Assembly (NCBI GenBank): GCA_026901365.1
Contig: QLOH01000048.1
Location: 2,480,001 to 2,544,000 of the forward strand
Direction: 5' to 3'
Origin: Sesbania bispinosa
Taxonomy: Eukaryota; Streptophyta; Magnoliopsida; Fabales; Fabaceae
DNA: 64,000 nucleotides
Shown here: positions 11,523 through 21,763 of the stretch, piece after piece
Layout: each line of letters starts with the position of its first letter
Position numbering within the stretch: position 1 is the stretch's first letter
Program-made: the position numbers and the translations under genes
Notes under the pieces: generated by a model
Databases searched by the model: none
Seen by the model: only the letters and a program-made list of their open reading frames with translations
Told to the model about the DNA's origin: nothing

Positions 11523-12063
11523 CAATTTTTTTTCCAAAATTGCTTATTTCAAAAATAACAAAACAAGTGAAAAAAAAAATATTTTTCAATCTTCTCTTTC
11601 AAATAAAAATCAATCTTTCCAAAAACAAAAAAAAAATCAAACCCAAATCAATCAAACTTTTTTCAGAACTACGTGGCTTTGATTTCCCCATTGCAGCTGG
11701 GGATACGTAGGAGCGGAATCGGCCCCGTCAAGCCCAAATAAATATTTTTCTAAATTTTCCCATAAAAAATTAATAATATAAATAAATTTGTAAATAAAAA
11801 TAAAAAGATTTTTTTTAAGGGGTAAAATAAATATTTTTCAAAAGTTAACAAATTTGCACAATTAATTAGAGGTAACTGTCTTAGGACGGATGTCGTAGGG
11901 TGCTAATACCTTCCCTACACATAATCGACTCCCGAATCCAACTTGGTTTCGAAGACCATTTTTTTTTAAGTGTTTTTCCGGTATTTTCCCTCCAAAATAA
12001 ATATTGGTGGCGACTCCATTGAAAACAATTTTTTGCCGTCCCGTCGTGACCCCGGTTTCGACA

Positions 12064-13619
12064 ATGACTAATAAAGATTTTGCTAAGTATAATCCCACAT
12101 AGTTTAGTGTTGTTTAGAGTCATGGAGGACTAACTCCAAATCGTCATCGTCTTCATATATATATATATTAATTAAATTTATAAACAAAGAAGTGCTTCTA
12201 ATTATTTTTAAAAATCATTGAATATTATTATTATATAAGGAAAAACTTAAATAGTTTCTTTAATTTTCAATTATTCTAATAAGGTCATTTGTCTTCACAC
12301 CTAAAATATAGTGGATACAAAACACAAGATAAATACATTAATTTAATAATTTAATTAAAGAGTAACAACAAATAGTAATATAATTATATTAAAAATAATT
12401 TATTACCTTGTAATTGGGTAGTCAATATTCTTGCTACAATATTCGTAAATTAATTTTGTAGGTGCCAAGGATTTTTTTTTTTTGGAATGTAGGCAAGAAT
12501 AACAATACCAACAACCTTTTAAAATTTTTCTAAAAGGAATGTAAAAATAAATACATTTTAATCAATTAGCACCATATTTGTATTAATTAACTCATTTTTC
12601 TTCTGGTGTTGAGAGTGTCCCATATTAGTGAAATTCACACTTTTATTTTCAAATCATGTCTTATGGAAGAAGGATTGTTTAGAAATGGAAACTCATCATC
12701 ATTGATGGACATCTTCCTCTAGAAATTAAAAGAAAAAACAATATAAAAATTAAACCATATTAAATTAAAGTGCACATTTTACGTTTTTTTCTACTATATA
12801 TTTTTCAATTAATATACATTACTTATTCTTTTTTTATGCCCCATGTTGAGATAAAACCAATTAAAATATGTTTGTTCTCCTTTATTTTCATTTGGTTGAT
12901 CTTCCTACCAACTCATGAAATATAATAATTGCTTCATATTCTAAAATCATATATTAAATATGTAAGTTAATATTTAACAACATAGGTGTTTCATCTTCCC
13001 AATAGAAAGAAATGAAAGGTCATGAGTGGAAGGTGAAATATTGTAGGTTATCATCTTTATTTTTAGTAGGTTATCATCTTTATTTAGTGCAAATAACAAA
13101 AAATAAGATGAAACAAATTGTAACATTTTCTTAATTATTGGCACTTAATACATGATACGTTGCAAAAAAGATTTTGAATATGAAAGAATTAATATTAAAA
13201 TTCATTGCTTTTATATTGTTACCAAATATTATGATTGTGAAAGAATTCTCCTTATGATAAAATTCTCATTCTCTTTGTAATTAATATTATTATTTATTTC
13301 CAATTTGTGACATTTCAATTTGTAGATATAAAACATCACTCGCATAAAAATTATGCATAATAATAATTAATAAGACACAAATCAATTGATATTTTGTAAT
13401 TCATTATTGTTGTTTTGAAAATGTGCAATTATGCATGTATTATTAAAATCAAAATTGATAAAATTAACAATAGGTAATATGTATTTAACTACTTTGATAA
13501 AGGAGGAAACAAATTGTAACGTTTTTTTAATAATTGACATAATGGAATTTAAATTAAAATTGTTAAACTTAATGATATGGAATTAATGTTAGGTTCAAGT
13601 TAATTTTACATATAGATAT
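12064..13619. other. AT-rich intergenic DNA, no gene seen
   Basis: About 1.6 kb of AT-rich sequence after the LTR end. It contains a short (AT)n run at 12155-12168 and a direct repeat GTAGGTTATCATCTTTATTT at about 13046-13085. I see no convincing coding, RNA gene or transposon ends. Confidence 0.55.
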
Positions 13620-13880
13620 AGATAGATACTCATATTTAATTTTAGGACTTTTATAATGACATTTTCGATTCTTAGTAAAACTCGTGAATTATTTTTTTTT
13701 AAAAAAAATACATCAAAATACTTCCGGTCCTAATTATAAGAAATCATCAAGACCAAAGAAAAACCTTAAAATTAGTTAATTGTAATTAATAATGTCATAA
13801 TTTTAAATTCTATTTCAGAAATACCCTTATATTAAATAATTAAAATAGTGAAAAATTATTCATAATTAAAGTCATCATTT

Positions 13881-14051
13881 TACCAAAGAGTTGTGGCCCA
13901 ATTGGCAATGCAGGCTGATATTGTGGAAAGAGCTCCCGAGTTCGATCCCCACTAAACACATTCTTCGAGAGGGGTGAGGAGCCTTAACTGTGACTAACCC
14001 TTGAATAGAATTGCCCCTGGTAATATGAGATACCTATGGTTTACACAAAAA
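13881..14051 (+). mobile_element. tRNA-derived SINE with 13-bp target-site duplication
   Basis: A 171-bp insertion flanked by perfect 13-bp repeats AAAGTCATCATTT (13868-13880 and 14052-14064). Its 5' part has a pol III A-box-like word TGGCCCAATTGG (13894-13905) and a B box GAGTTCGATCCC (13938-13949) with tRNA-like spacing. It ends in an A-rich tail. The related duplicated block at 15732-15745 has the same target words without the insertion, giving an empty-site comparison. There is no cloverleaf, so it is not a functional tRNA gene. Confidence 0.9.
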
Positions 14052-14832
14052 AAAGTCATCATTTGAGTAGTAACTCATGCTCCAAAAGTTAGTCATTGAA
14101 AATAGTGTAGCATATCCACTATTATGGAAAAAAAGGTTAATAGAGAATAATAAATTAACGGCATATTGTATTTTTGTCTGAAAAAGTGTTATCGCACTAC
14201 TTATTAAATTTAATAACGCTTGGTGTCATGTTTTTTTAAATGATATGTAGTACAATATTTATCAATAGATTTAATTAATATACACGGTTAATATAAATTT
14301 TTTTACACATGTTAGAGTAAATAATTAATAAACTTCATAAAATATAATAAAATATTAAATGCTATTGACTTAAAAAAATTATACGTCAATTTCAAGAAGA
14401 ATATTAGATGTTATATTTATTGTAATAAATAAAATATTCCTTACTAGTATTAAATGTTTTCATTCATTGAATGTAGTGTATTAAATATTTAGTACAATTC
14501 ATAAAATTTTAAAATAAATACTCGCATTTAATTTTAGGATTTTTAAAATAACATTTTTAATTCTTAGTAAAACTCGTGTATTACTTTTTTTTTAAAAATA
14601 TATATTAAATAATACCTCCAACCCTAATTATAAGAAATCATCAAGATCAAGAAAAATAAATAAAAAAAATTTACAGTGAATAAAAACTAAATGACCCATA
14701 TTTATAGGGACTAAAAACATATTTAAGCCTAAATTTAATAACGCTTGATTGTCATGTTTTTTAAATGATATGGCGGTATAATATTGATTAATAGTGTAAA
14801 ACCTTTTTACACCAGTAATATATATCACTAAA

Positions 14833-14860
14833 CTCTCTCTCTCTCTCTATATATATATAC
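14833..14860. repeat. (CT)n(AT)n microsatellite
   Basis: A compound simple repeat, a CT run followed by an AT run, just left of the Stowaway-like MITE. Confidence 0.9.
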
Positions 14861-14866
14861 ATATTA

Positions 14867-15146
14867 CCCGTGTTCCTATTTAACTGTCCATTTTGATTAA
14901 AAAACACATATTAAGGAATGCAATCATTACTCTTGTTTTCATGAAAATAAATTTTAAACTTTCTATTTTACACTTTTACCTCTCTTAGTACTATTGACTC
15001 TCATTAGTTTTCAATAGTGGGTCATTTATTAATATAGGGGCAAAATAGAAAAAAAGTGTAATTATTAGTGCATTAAGTTTGTAAGTGGACAGTTAAATAG
15101 AAACAAATTTTTTCTTTGAAAGTGGACAGTTAAATAAGAAGGGAGG
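14867..15146. mobile_element. Stowaway-like MITE
   Basis: A 280-bp element with TA on both sides (14865-14866 and 15147-15148). The left end reads CCCGTGTTCCTATTTAACTG and continues TCCATTTTG. The right end, read on the other strand, gives CCTCCCTTCTTATTTAACTG then TCCACTTTC, so the inverted repeats are related but diverged. A second copy of the word GTGGACAGTTAAATA lies inside at about 15065. There is no coding, as expected for a MITE of the Tc1/mariner-type class. Confidence 0.7.
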
Positions 15147-15877
15147 TAATAATATATAATGCTATATTTAATGTATTGAATAAAATATTTAAACATATAT
15201 TATAATTTAATCATTATACATAATTAATTATTAATTTTTTATTTATTTAATGTAATATATTAAATGTTAGATTAAATAATTAATAAACTTCAGAAAATAT
15301 AATAAAATATTAAAGAAGAATATTAAATGCTATTGACTTCAAGGATAATATTAAATGTTATATTTAATGTAATAAATAAAATATTCATTACTAGTATTAA
15401 ATGTTTTCATTCATTGAATGCAGTGTATAAAATATTCTAATAAATAGTTAATACACTTTATAAAATTTTAAATAAGAAATACTCGTATTTATTAATTTTA
15501 GGATTTTTATAATGACATTTTCAATTCTTAGTAAAACTCGTGCATCAGTTTTTTTTTTAAAGAAAAATATATTAAATAATACCAACAGTCCTAATTATAA
15601 AAAATCATCAAAATTAAGAAAAGACCTTAAAACTAGTTAATTTTAATTAATAATGTAATAATTTTAAATCTAATTTCAAAAATATATTTAATATTAAATA
15701 ATCAAAATATTGTCAAAAGTATTCCTAATTATAGTCATCATTTGAGTAGTAACTCTTGCTCTAAAAGTTGGTCATTAAAAATAGCATAACACATCTACTA
15801 TTATGAAAAAAAATGTTAGTAGTGGCCAATAAATTAAGGTTATAAAATAAACTTCATAATTAATACAACTCAAAATA

Positions 15878-16275
15878 GTACTCCCTCCGTTTTTTATCTA
15901 TCGTTTTAGGGTCTCAACTTTATCTTTAATATGCTAAACTACCCAATCCACAATCATTGGGCCGACCCTAGTGGGTCCCCTGTCTTAATCTGATTCTTTT
16001 TCATTTTAAATATTTATTATAAAACTATATCATTAATATTTTAAAAGTTTAAAGTTTTAATAAATGTATTTTTTATGTTTCCAATAAAAAAATTATGGTA
16101 AGAGATATAAAAAAATGTGAAATGGGAATTCATTTACTTGAAAAAATGGAGATATTAAATGCATTAACGAGACAAAGAGAAAATAATTTTTTTAAAAAAG
16201 GAGGCTATAAAAACAATTATTACATTCTTTAATCCTTGTGAAAAACCTTAAGTGACAAATAAAAAAACGGAGTAC
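15878..16275. mobile_element. second Stowaway-like MITE with CTCCCTCCGT ends
   Basis: The left end GTACTCCCTCCGTTTTTTAT and the right-end reverse complement GTACTCCGTTTTTTTATTTG are inverted repeats differing by a 4-base CTCC step. TA lies outside both ends (15876-15877, 16276-16277). At about 398 bp and without coding capacity, it fits the widespread plant Stowaway-type MITEs with CTCCCTCCG termini. It is a different family from the neighbouring MITE. Confidence 0.78.
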
Positions 16276-16330
16276 TATGTTTCTTATATTAGGACCAAAC
16301 AATTTTTTTCTTATAAGTTAGACCGATGTA

Positions 16331-17389
16331 CACTACAAAAATATGTGATTTTACCTACGATTTTTTAACGGGGGTTATTTTAACCCCCGATAAAATTGAG
16401 TAATTTGCATTTCCCACACCCATTTACCGTGGGTTGTCAAATGAAGGTAAATGTGTGACATTCCCTACTGTTTTTCTTTTTTGTTGGGGTTTGAACCCTT
16501 TTAAATTTTTTCTTATTTTAAAAATATTAACTTGAAAAAATATAGCACGGTTTCATTTTTTCCTATTTTCCTAAAGCTCTCATTCTTTCCACAGTTTCTC
16601 TTTAGTAGCGCACGTAGCTTGTTCATCGTTGAGACTTAAAGCTTTCATTCGCATTTAGAATCTCGTGCTTCACAATCCCATTGCCATCGATTCTGTCTTC
16701 GATCCACTCAGAAAAATCGCTAAGGACATGGTCAGGCTCGTGAAGCGGTGCCACAAACCCGATCTCGCAAAGGTGAAACCCTAGTCCTAATCCTCATTTG
16801 TTCTCTTCGATTGCTCTGATCAATATAGTTGTTTTCCTTAACTATACATTGTTGGTTTAGGCAGAGGAGTACGATCAGCTCACTTAACTATACATGATGT
16901 GTTGACTGTTTCTCTTAGCCCATCAAATTATATATTGTGTCATCTCATTTCTTTATTATTGCTATTTTTGGTAGTGTAGTAGAAAATATTAATTATGTGT
17001 TACAATATATTAGTTCTCAACTAGTAAAAGGAAACTGAAATTGTTTTTATTTGATGCTTTGCTACATTAACCACGGTTTAAAGCGTGGGGAACTCTATAA
17101 AATTATTGGCATTACCCACACTTTTAACCGTGGGCAAATTTAGAGATTACCCGTGGTTAACTAACCCCAGGTAATTACCCGCGGTTACAAACCCCAGGTA
17201 ATTACCCCCGGTTGTAAAACCCCAGGTAAAGTTTGATTTCTCCAACGGTTGCTCAAAACCGCGGGGAATATGTTTGTGACGCCTTCATTGCCTACGGTTT
17301 GGGCAACCACTGGTAAAGCTTTTAGCAGGACTTTAAACCACGGGGAAAACCAAAAATAACCCCCGGTAAAACCATTTTTTGTTGTAGTG
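16331..17389. mobile_element. non-autonomous CACTA (En/Spm-type) transposon
   Basis: The element begins CACTACAAAAATATG and ends CCATTTTTTGTTGTAGTG. The terminal inverted repeats start with CACTA and a 3-bp target duplication GTA flanks both ends (16328-16330, 17390-17392), the rule for the CACTA superfamily. Subterminal repeats of the type ACCCGCGGTTACAAACCCCA / AATTACCCCCGGTTGTAAAA cluster at 17060-17240, with inverted counterparts near 16360-16440. No transposase is present, so it would need one in trans. It carries a fragment resembling SEC61 gamma, listed separately. Confidence 0.88.
16680..16784 (+). pseudogene. captured SEC61-gamma-like gene fragment inside the CACTA element
   Basis: The frame starting at 16680 reads IAIDSVFDPLRKIAKDMVRL and continues VKRCHKPDLAKVKP before a stop at 16782-16784. 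The DSVFDPLR..AKD.VRLVKRCHKPD pattern closely resembles the N-terminal cytosolic part of the plant Sec61 gamma subunit of the ER protein-translocation channel. The start Met position holds ATT. At 16770-16776 the sequence AAAGGTGAAA looks like a splice donor, so this may be exon 1 plus the start of an intron. Leader-like sequence precedes it at 16590-16679. No transmembrane segment follows, so it cannot make the protein. Confidence 0.68.
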
Positions 17390-17548
17390 GTAGTACTAAC
17401 TATTTCATTAATTGATAATTTTTTGTAATATGAAAATGTCTCCGTTTCTAATTCTCTAATGATACTCTTTAAGTTTAATTTTTTTGATAACTTTTATACT
17501 CTCATCTACGCATAAATTTAAAAAGTTAGAAGACTTATTCATGAATTT
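17390..17548. other. short AT-rich gap, nothing recognised
   Basis: DNA between the CACTA element and the next LTR remnant. No motif is seen beyond the GTA target duplication. Confidence 0.5.
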
Positions 17549-19060
17549 TATAACGTCCTAATTCTGAAAACCTAGAATCTATGCCCATTGGAAGTATAAG
17601 TCACAAATTTAAGGAATTATTTTTCACGACATTAACAATATCAATGTACAAACACAATTTTGCTTAAATAATCCAAGAGTTACTTAAACAGAATCAGAAT
17701 AATCTAAATACAAGATGTAGCATGGATATTACAATACATGTATCCTAAGCAAAATAGACAGCCCCAACATGGGTAACACTGTACTAAATATCCATCAAAA
17801 GAATACAACATCAATGTACCAAATATATCAAAATATGGATCACTAAGTACAACAAAATGATGTAAAATCTCCAAGCTCCAGCTTTCTCATCGTCCGCCCT
17901 GAAGGGGACCCTGTGCATCTAAAAAGATAGCCTCAAACACGTGGTGAGACTAGTGTCTCAGTGAGCATTACTATGCATGCAGGCAATGTAGGGTAAACAA
18001 TCAAATGAGATGCAACAGATAAAGTTCAATGCATACAAACAAATACTTGCTACAAAACTCAACATGACCTATTTTTAACTCGACAGAAGTGGTCTTATCA
18101 CTTAACTGGGCTAGACCTGAGCTCAGATAACAAGGAATGTCCCCCGTTGGGACTAATACCCGCCATTAACTAGATCGAAGTCAAATCTTAATACATGATT
18201 AACTAGGCCGAAGCCAACATTTATTAATTGGGCTGAAGCCAAATAAACTGGGCCAAAGCCAAACTCATTTCCATATTTTCTGGACTAAAGTCAAGCTTGA
18301 TTAACTTAGGGTTTGTTGGGTCAGATCCAAATTCGTTTTCGAACTATTTAGGGCCGAAGCCCATGAGTCTTTAACATCCACATGATTAATGTATCTGGAA
18401 GCACAAGCATTCATGATAATATCAAAGATATGGGCAAAGCCCTAAATTAAAATAACCTTATCTAATGCTCCTAAGCAAATACATCATACAAATAGACACA
18501 ATAGAGAGAATATACATAATCAATCACATACAAGCCAAAAGAATAGGAAGTAAGGGGATAAGGATCATTGGGGATGATTCAAGCAAGATGGGTGGAACTG
18601 TGTAAGCTATACTCACCTAAAATAGCTCAAGGGGAAGATGAAATGAGGTGGTGAGGGGTGGTTGAGTCAATCTCCTTTTCCTTCTCCAAGCTTGATTGAG
18701 CTCCTCTCTCTGGACTCTTTCTCTAAGAAGTGGGAAAGGGAAAATAAATGAGGGCAAAGCCCTAATGAGTCAGCTTGAACGAGGATTTCTCGCTTGAGCG
18801 AGAATGAGTCAGCAACACTCATTTCGCGCGCTCGCTTGAGCAAGAATGTTCCAGAGAGAAACTCCAAATTTTGGGGTACATAATTTCGCTTAAGCAAAAT
18901 ACATTTCACTTGAGCGAAATTACTCTAGAGAGCATCCCTTGATGCTTCCCAATTCTCGCTTGAGCGAGAAAACCATAACTGACTTTTCCCATTTTTACTG
19001 ATGTTTTCGTTCAAGCGAGGGTATCCTCGCTTGAGTGAAAATGAAAACTGGTCTTTTAAT
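17549..19060 (-). repeat. Tekay/Del-like LTR remnant
   Basis: The low-coordinate end reads TATAACGTCCTAATTCTG, a mutated form of the TGTAACGTCCTAATT end shared by the other minus-strand chromovirus LTRs here. Further matches to those LTRs include the GTGCATCTAAAA...CGTGGTGAGACT...GTCTCAGTGAGCAT segment at 17912-17970 and the leader segment around 18610-18770. The 5' end of the LTR (high coordinates) is lost or replaced near 19060 by an Ogre-like LTR fragment. An array of TCGCTTGAGCGA-type words occupies 18775-19030. Confidence 0.68.
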
Positions 19061-19066
19061 GAGATC

Positions 19067-19840
19067 CAAATTTGGGATTCGATTATGTGTAGGGAAGGTG
19101 TTAGCACCCTACAACATCCGTTAAAACGGTTTTCTCTAATTAATTGTGCAAAATTGATTAACATGAAAATAATTCTTTTACCCCAAAATAGGGAAAATTT
19201 ATTTAAATTCTTTATATTAAAGAATGATGAGAAAAATTTATTTGAAATGAATGAGACAAAATTTTTGAAAACTTTATTTTGGTTTGACGGGGAAATCCTA
19301 CTCCTACATATCCCCAGGTGCAATGGTGAATTCAAAGCCACATAGTTCTAAAAAAGGTGTTTTAGAAATGTTGTTTCTAATTTTGAAATAAACATGGAAA
19401 AAGGTGATTTTGATTATGGAAATCATTCTTTTTTTAAAATAAAGATTTATTTTTTATTTTTCTTTAAAAAGATTAATTTTGGAAAAAGAATTTAATCTTG
19501 TAAGGGTTTCTGTTAGCAAATGACTATATAATGAACCCTTATTCAAATGAAATTAATGTTAAAAATTCTATTCATTAACATTGATTATTAAATTAATTTT
19601 TTAATTTTGAAAATAGAATTTATTTACAATTGAGTTAGCAAATAACTATACTCACAATTCCTTTATTAATTTGAATGGCATTAAGGATAGAAATAATAAC
19701 TATAACGCTTTTGATTTTTGGGAAAAAATAAACAAGATAAATCAAATCAACTATATTTACACGAACATAGAACTCAAATTGCAAATAAATAACCATCCAC
19801 ATTAACAAGGTGTACATAATAAATATTTACAACTCATGGA
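19067..19840 (-). repeat. Ogre/Tat-like LTR fragment
   Basis: Read on the - strand, this matches the 3' half of the LTR at 8816-12063. The shared words are GGGTGCTAACACCTTCCCTA (compare 11908-11927), then TTTGAATTCACCATTGCACC and TGGGGATATGTAGGAGTAGG (compare 11680-11715), then TCATTATATAGTCATTTGC in place of the repeated module. The terminal ~130 bp of the LTR is missing at 19067. The high end is cut at 19840 by the Athila-like insertion. I cannot say whether it continues at 51440. Confidence 0.68.
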
Positions 19841-19845
19841 GCAGG

Positions 19846-21409
19846 TGATGGGTTTCCTGGCAAGTTTACCAGTAATCCAGTAGTTTTAGAGTAAGTGAGT
19901 TATCGTATCCACAGGGAGCGGTTTTAACTTGTAGAGTTATAGTAATTGTATTTTCAATAAAACGTTTTCGCAAAAAGGTTGGTTTTACGGAATAATAAAA
20001 TAAAAAAAGATAACACGAGATAATAGTATGTAGGACTAGGATTTGATTTCGTTTCATCTCCCCCCTTGTGTACTTGAACTCCTTTTCCCTTATTTATGAT
20101 CGTACTTGTAATTACCTTAGCATTGTTTAATCACAATAATTATAAGGCATGCCTGGTAATTATCGTACCCGCAAATTCCCCTATAATATCATAATTAAAC
20201 GCCAAAAGCTATTCTCTACAGGCATCCAAAGTGGCATTTGGCGACCCCGAACATTCCCCGTATTTTGCAATTAGCGTTATCGATTTAACCATACTTTCAC
20301 ATAAGGCACCTACGGAGGGGTGTGTCACTCACTGAACCTCCGATCGTTAGAATACAATCCTTATGCTACGATATAATTAAACCGAGTACCTTTAGCAATC
20401 CGAGAATAAGCTTCATGAACAGCTCCATGCTCACCTACCCCTGATACTAGCCGAAGTTCCACTTTTTGTATCCAGAGCACTAGCCTACCATCCCGGCGCA
20501 CGCGTGGAGTTGATGCACTACACACAGCATAAAGATACCGATAGATTACAAGCATAGAATCATAAATAAATAGAAAAGAGAATTCTTATACACAAGGGGA
20601 TCGAATCTACTACATCAAATCCTACTAGAGAGTTTAGCTACTCATGGTAGCCATTACTAACTACTGAGAAATCTGTCACCTTTCTCAATCCTATACTACT
20701 CTCTCTCCGTATTAGTCTCTGTAACCTTTGCCAAGGGCTCTATTTATAGAGTTTGGAAAACCTTCAAGGGATCAGGTTGTGATGTCACTGGTGAGTGTTT
20801 AATCCAATCAGAGGCTGCCTTTTCATTAATTGACGTCACTGTTGTGAAACTTGACCAATCAGGAGCTTTCCCTTTCATTAATAACGTCACAACGTGCAGC
20901 TTCATTAATCAGGACACGCGCTTCATGTGCGCTTAGCGCACATGAAGCCTGGCTTCTCTGCTCATGCGCTCCACGCGCGCTAAGCGCATATGGAGCGTGT
21001 GACTCGCTGCAACTTTCCTTGATTTGTGGATCTAACCTCTTGATTCCTTTCTGATCTCATCTGGTTTTCCTTTATCCTTTTACCCGAATTATTATTGTAT
21101 TTATCTGCCTTGGATTTGAATTGAAAAGATTCTTTGCACGATTCTCTGGTTTTCTTTTATTTATTTAATTTCTGAATTTGCAATATCCTCTATTCTGATG
21201 CTTTTTCCACTCTTGTTCCAAATCTGCTATAACTCTGCATAAAATAGCAAATTTCTATTTAAAATAACATCATATTCAAATTTGTATCAAATAAATACAA
21301 TTATTATAAATATTAATAAAAAGGGATATTTTGGGGCATAATTTACTATTTTATCCTTGATAAGTGCAATAAAAACTATATGAAAATAACGCTAATTTTA
21401 CACTTATCA
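19846..21409 (-). repeat. 3' LTR of the Athila-like element
   Basis: On the - strand it begins TGATAAGTGTAAAATTAGCG and ends AAACTTGCCAGGAAACCCATCA. It is 1564 bp long. It aligns over its whole length with 49917-51434, but has about 48 extra bp (near 20930-20980) containing a strong hairpin. A TATA box is present on the - strand at 20741-20748. Confidence 0.9.
20741..20748 (-). promoter_or_regulatory. candidate TATA box, Athila-like 3' LTR
   Basis: The - strand reads CCAAACTCTATAAATAGAGC, with TATAAATA flanked by a short inverted repeat CTCTA/TAGAG. The same motif is at 50814-50821 in the other LTR. Confidence 0.65.
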
Positions 21410-21421
21410 AATACCCCCCAA
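21410..21421 (-). other. polypurine tract of the Athila-like element
   Basis: On the - strand TTGGGGGGTATT directly precedes the LTR start TGATAAGTG. This is the plus-strand primer position and it fixes the element's orientation. Confidence 0.82.
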
Positions 21422-21758
21422 CTTAACTTTTTGCTTGTCCTCAAGCAAGACACCCTTGCAGTCAAATTTCAAAACACCCTTGATAATAATTCTCAACACA
21501 ACTATAAGAATTTTTTTTTATTATCTCTTTATTAGATAGAAGTCACTTTCCAGATTAAGAAAAATTGAGATCAGAAGATTTTACCATGCTTCAACCAAAA
21601 TCAGAACACAACTAGCAATTTGAATTTTCTCAGGAGTAGTAATTAAAGCAATAAACAAAATACAAAGGAATTTCACTCATGCTCACGGGTACTGTTTCCC
21701 TCAATGTTTTCACCACTGCTGAACAACTAAAATTGATAGTCATTTCTAGTTCTTAAGC
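21422..21758 (-). other. 3' untranslated region of the Athila-like element
   Basis: Non-coding interior between the polypurine tract and the nested insertion at 21764. A word TTGAGGACAAGCAAAAAGTT next to the tract is typical of the 3' end of Athila-type interiors. No ORF is seen. Confidence 0.6.
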
Positions 21759-21763
21759 CTGTT

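Larger units (their letters stand above)
1..12063 (+). mobile_element. Ogre/Tat-like Ty3-gypsy retrotransposon, 5'-truncated by window edge
   Basis: This is a decayed Ty3-gypsy element whose 5' LTR, primer site and gag start lie outside the window. Domain order on the + strand is gag, protease, G-patch-like segment, RT, RNase H, a second RNase H, integrase, a 3' tandem-repeat tract, a purine tract, then a long 3' LTR. A second, archaeal-type RNase H between RT/RNase H and integrase is a hallmark of the Tat clade (Ogre, Retand). The 36-bp 3' tandem array and the LTR longer than 3 kb fit Ogre-type elements of legumes. The reading frame changes many times and has internal stops, so the copy cannot make a working polyprotein. 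Confidence 0.88.
8816..12063 (+). repeat. 3' LTR of the Ogre/Tat-like element
   Basis: The LTR begins TGTGAATACCCAATTTTATC and ends GACCCCGGTTTCGACA, so it has TG...CA ends and is about 3.25 kb long. Such length is usual for Ogre. It holds a TATA box near 9246, a GC- and CT-rich leader around 9860-10250, three copies of a 110-bp module separated by AT-rich arrays, and a conserved 3' end including GGGGATACGTAGGAGCGG and GGGTGCTAATACCTTCCC. The following five bases are ATGAC, the presumed target duplication, but the 5' partner lies outside the window. Confidence 0.82.
13620..15840. repeat. locally duplicated AT-rich block (two long copies and one partial)
   Basis: Sequence at 13620-14140 (without the SINE) recurs at 15475-15840 with scattered differences. 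Both copies start ACTCRTATTTA, pass through TTCTTAGTAAAACTCGTG and reach GTCATCATTTGAGTAGTAAC. A partial third copy of the start is at about 14515-14650. A flanking block with ATTAAATGTTTTCATTCATT is shared by 14320-14480 and 15265-15435. This indicates old local duplication of non-coding DNA, later interrupted by a SINE and a MITE. Confidence 0.78.

Noticed and set aside
13881..13960. Possible tRNA gene (A and B box words present)
   Set aside because: No cloverleaf or acceptor stem, A-rich 3' tail and a 13-bp target duplication. It is a SINE.
14628..14828. Open frame on the - strand in AT-rich DNA
   Set aside because: It lies in a locally duplicated non-coding block and the frame is not conserved in the other copies.
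18925..19345. 138-codon open frame on the - strand across 18925-19341 and its + strand partner
   Set aside because: It spans the junction of two LTR remnants, so it cannot be one gene.
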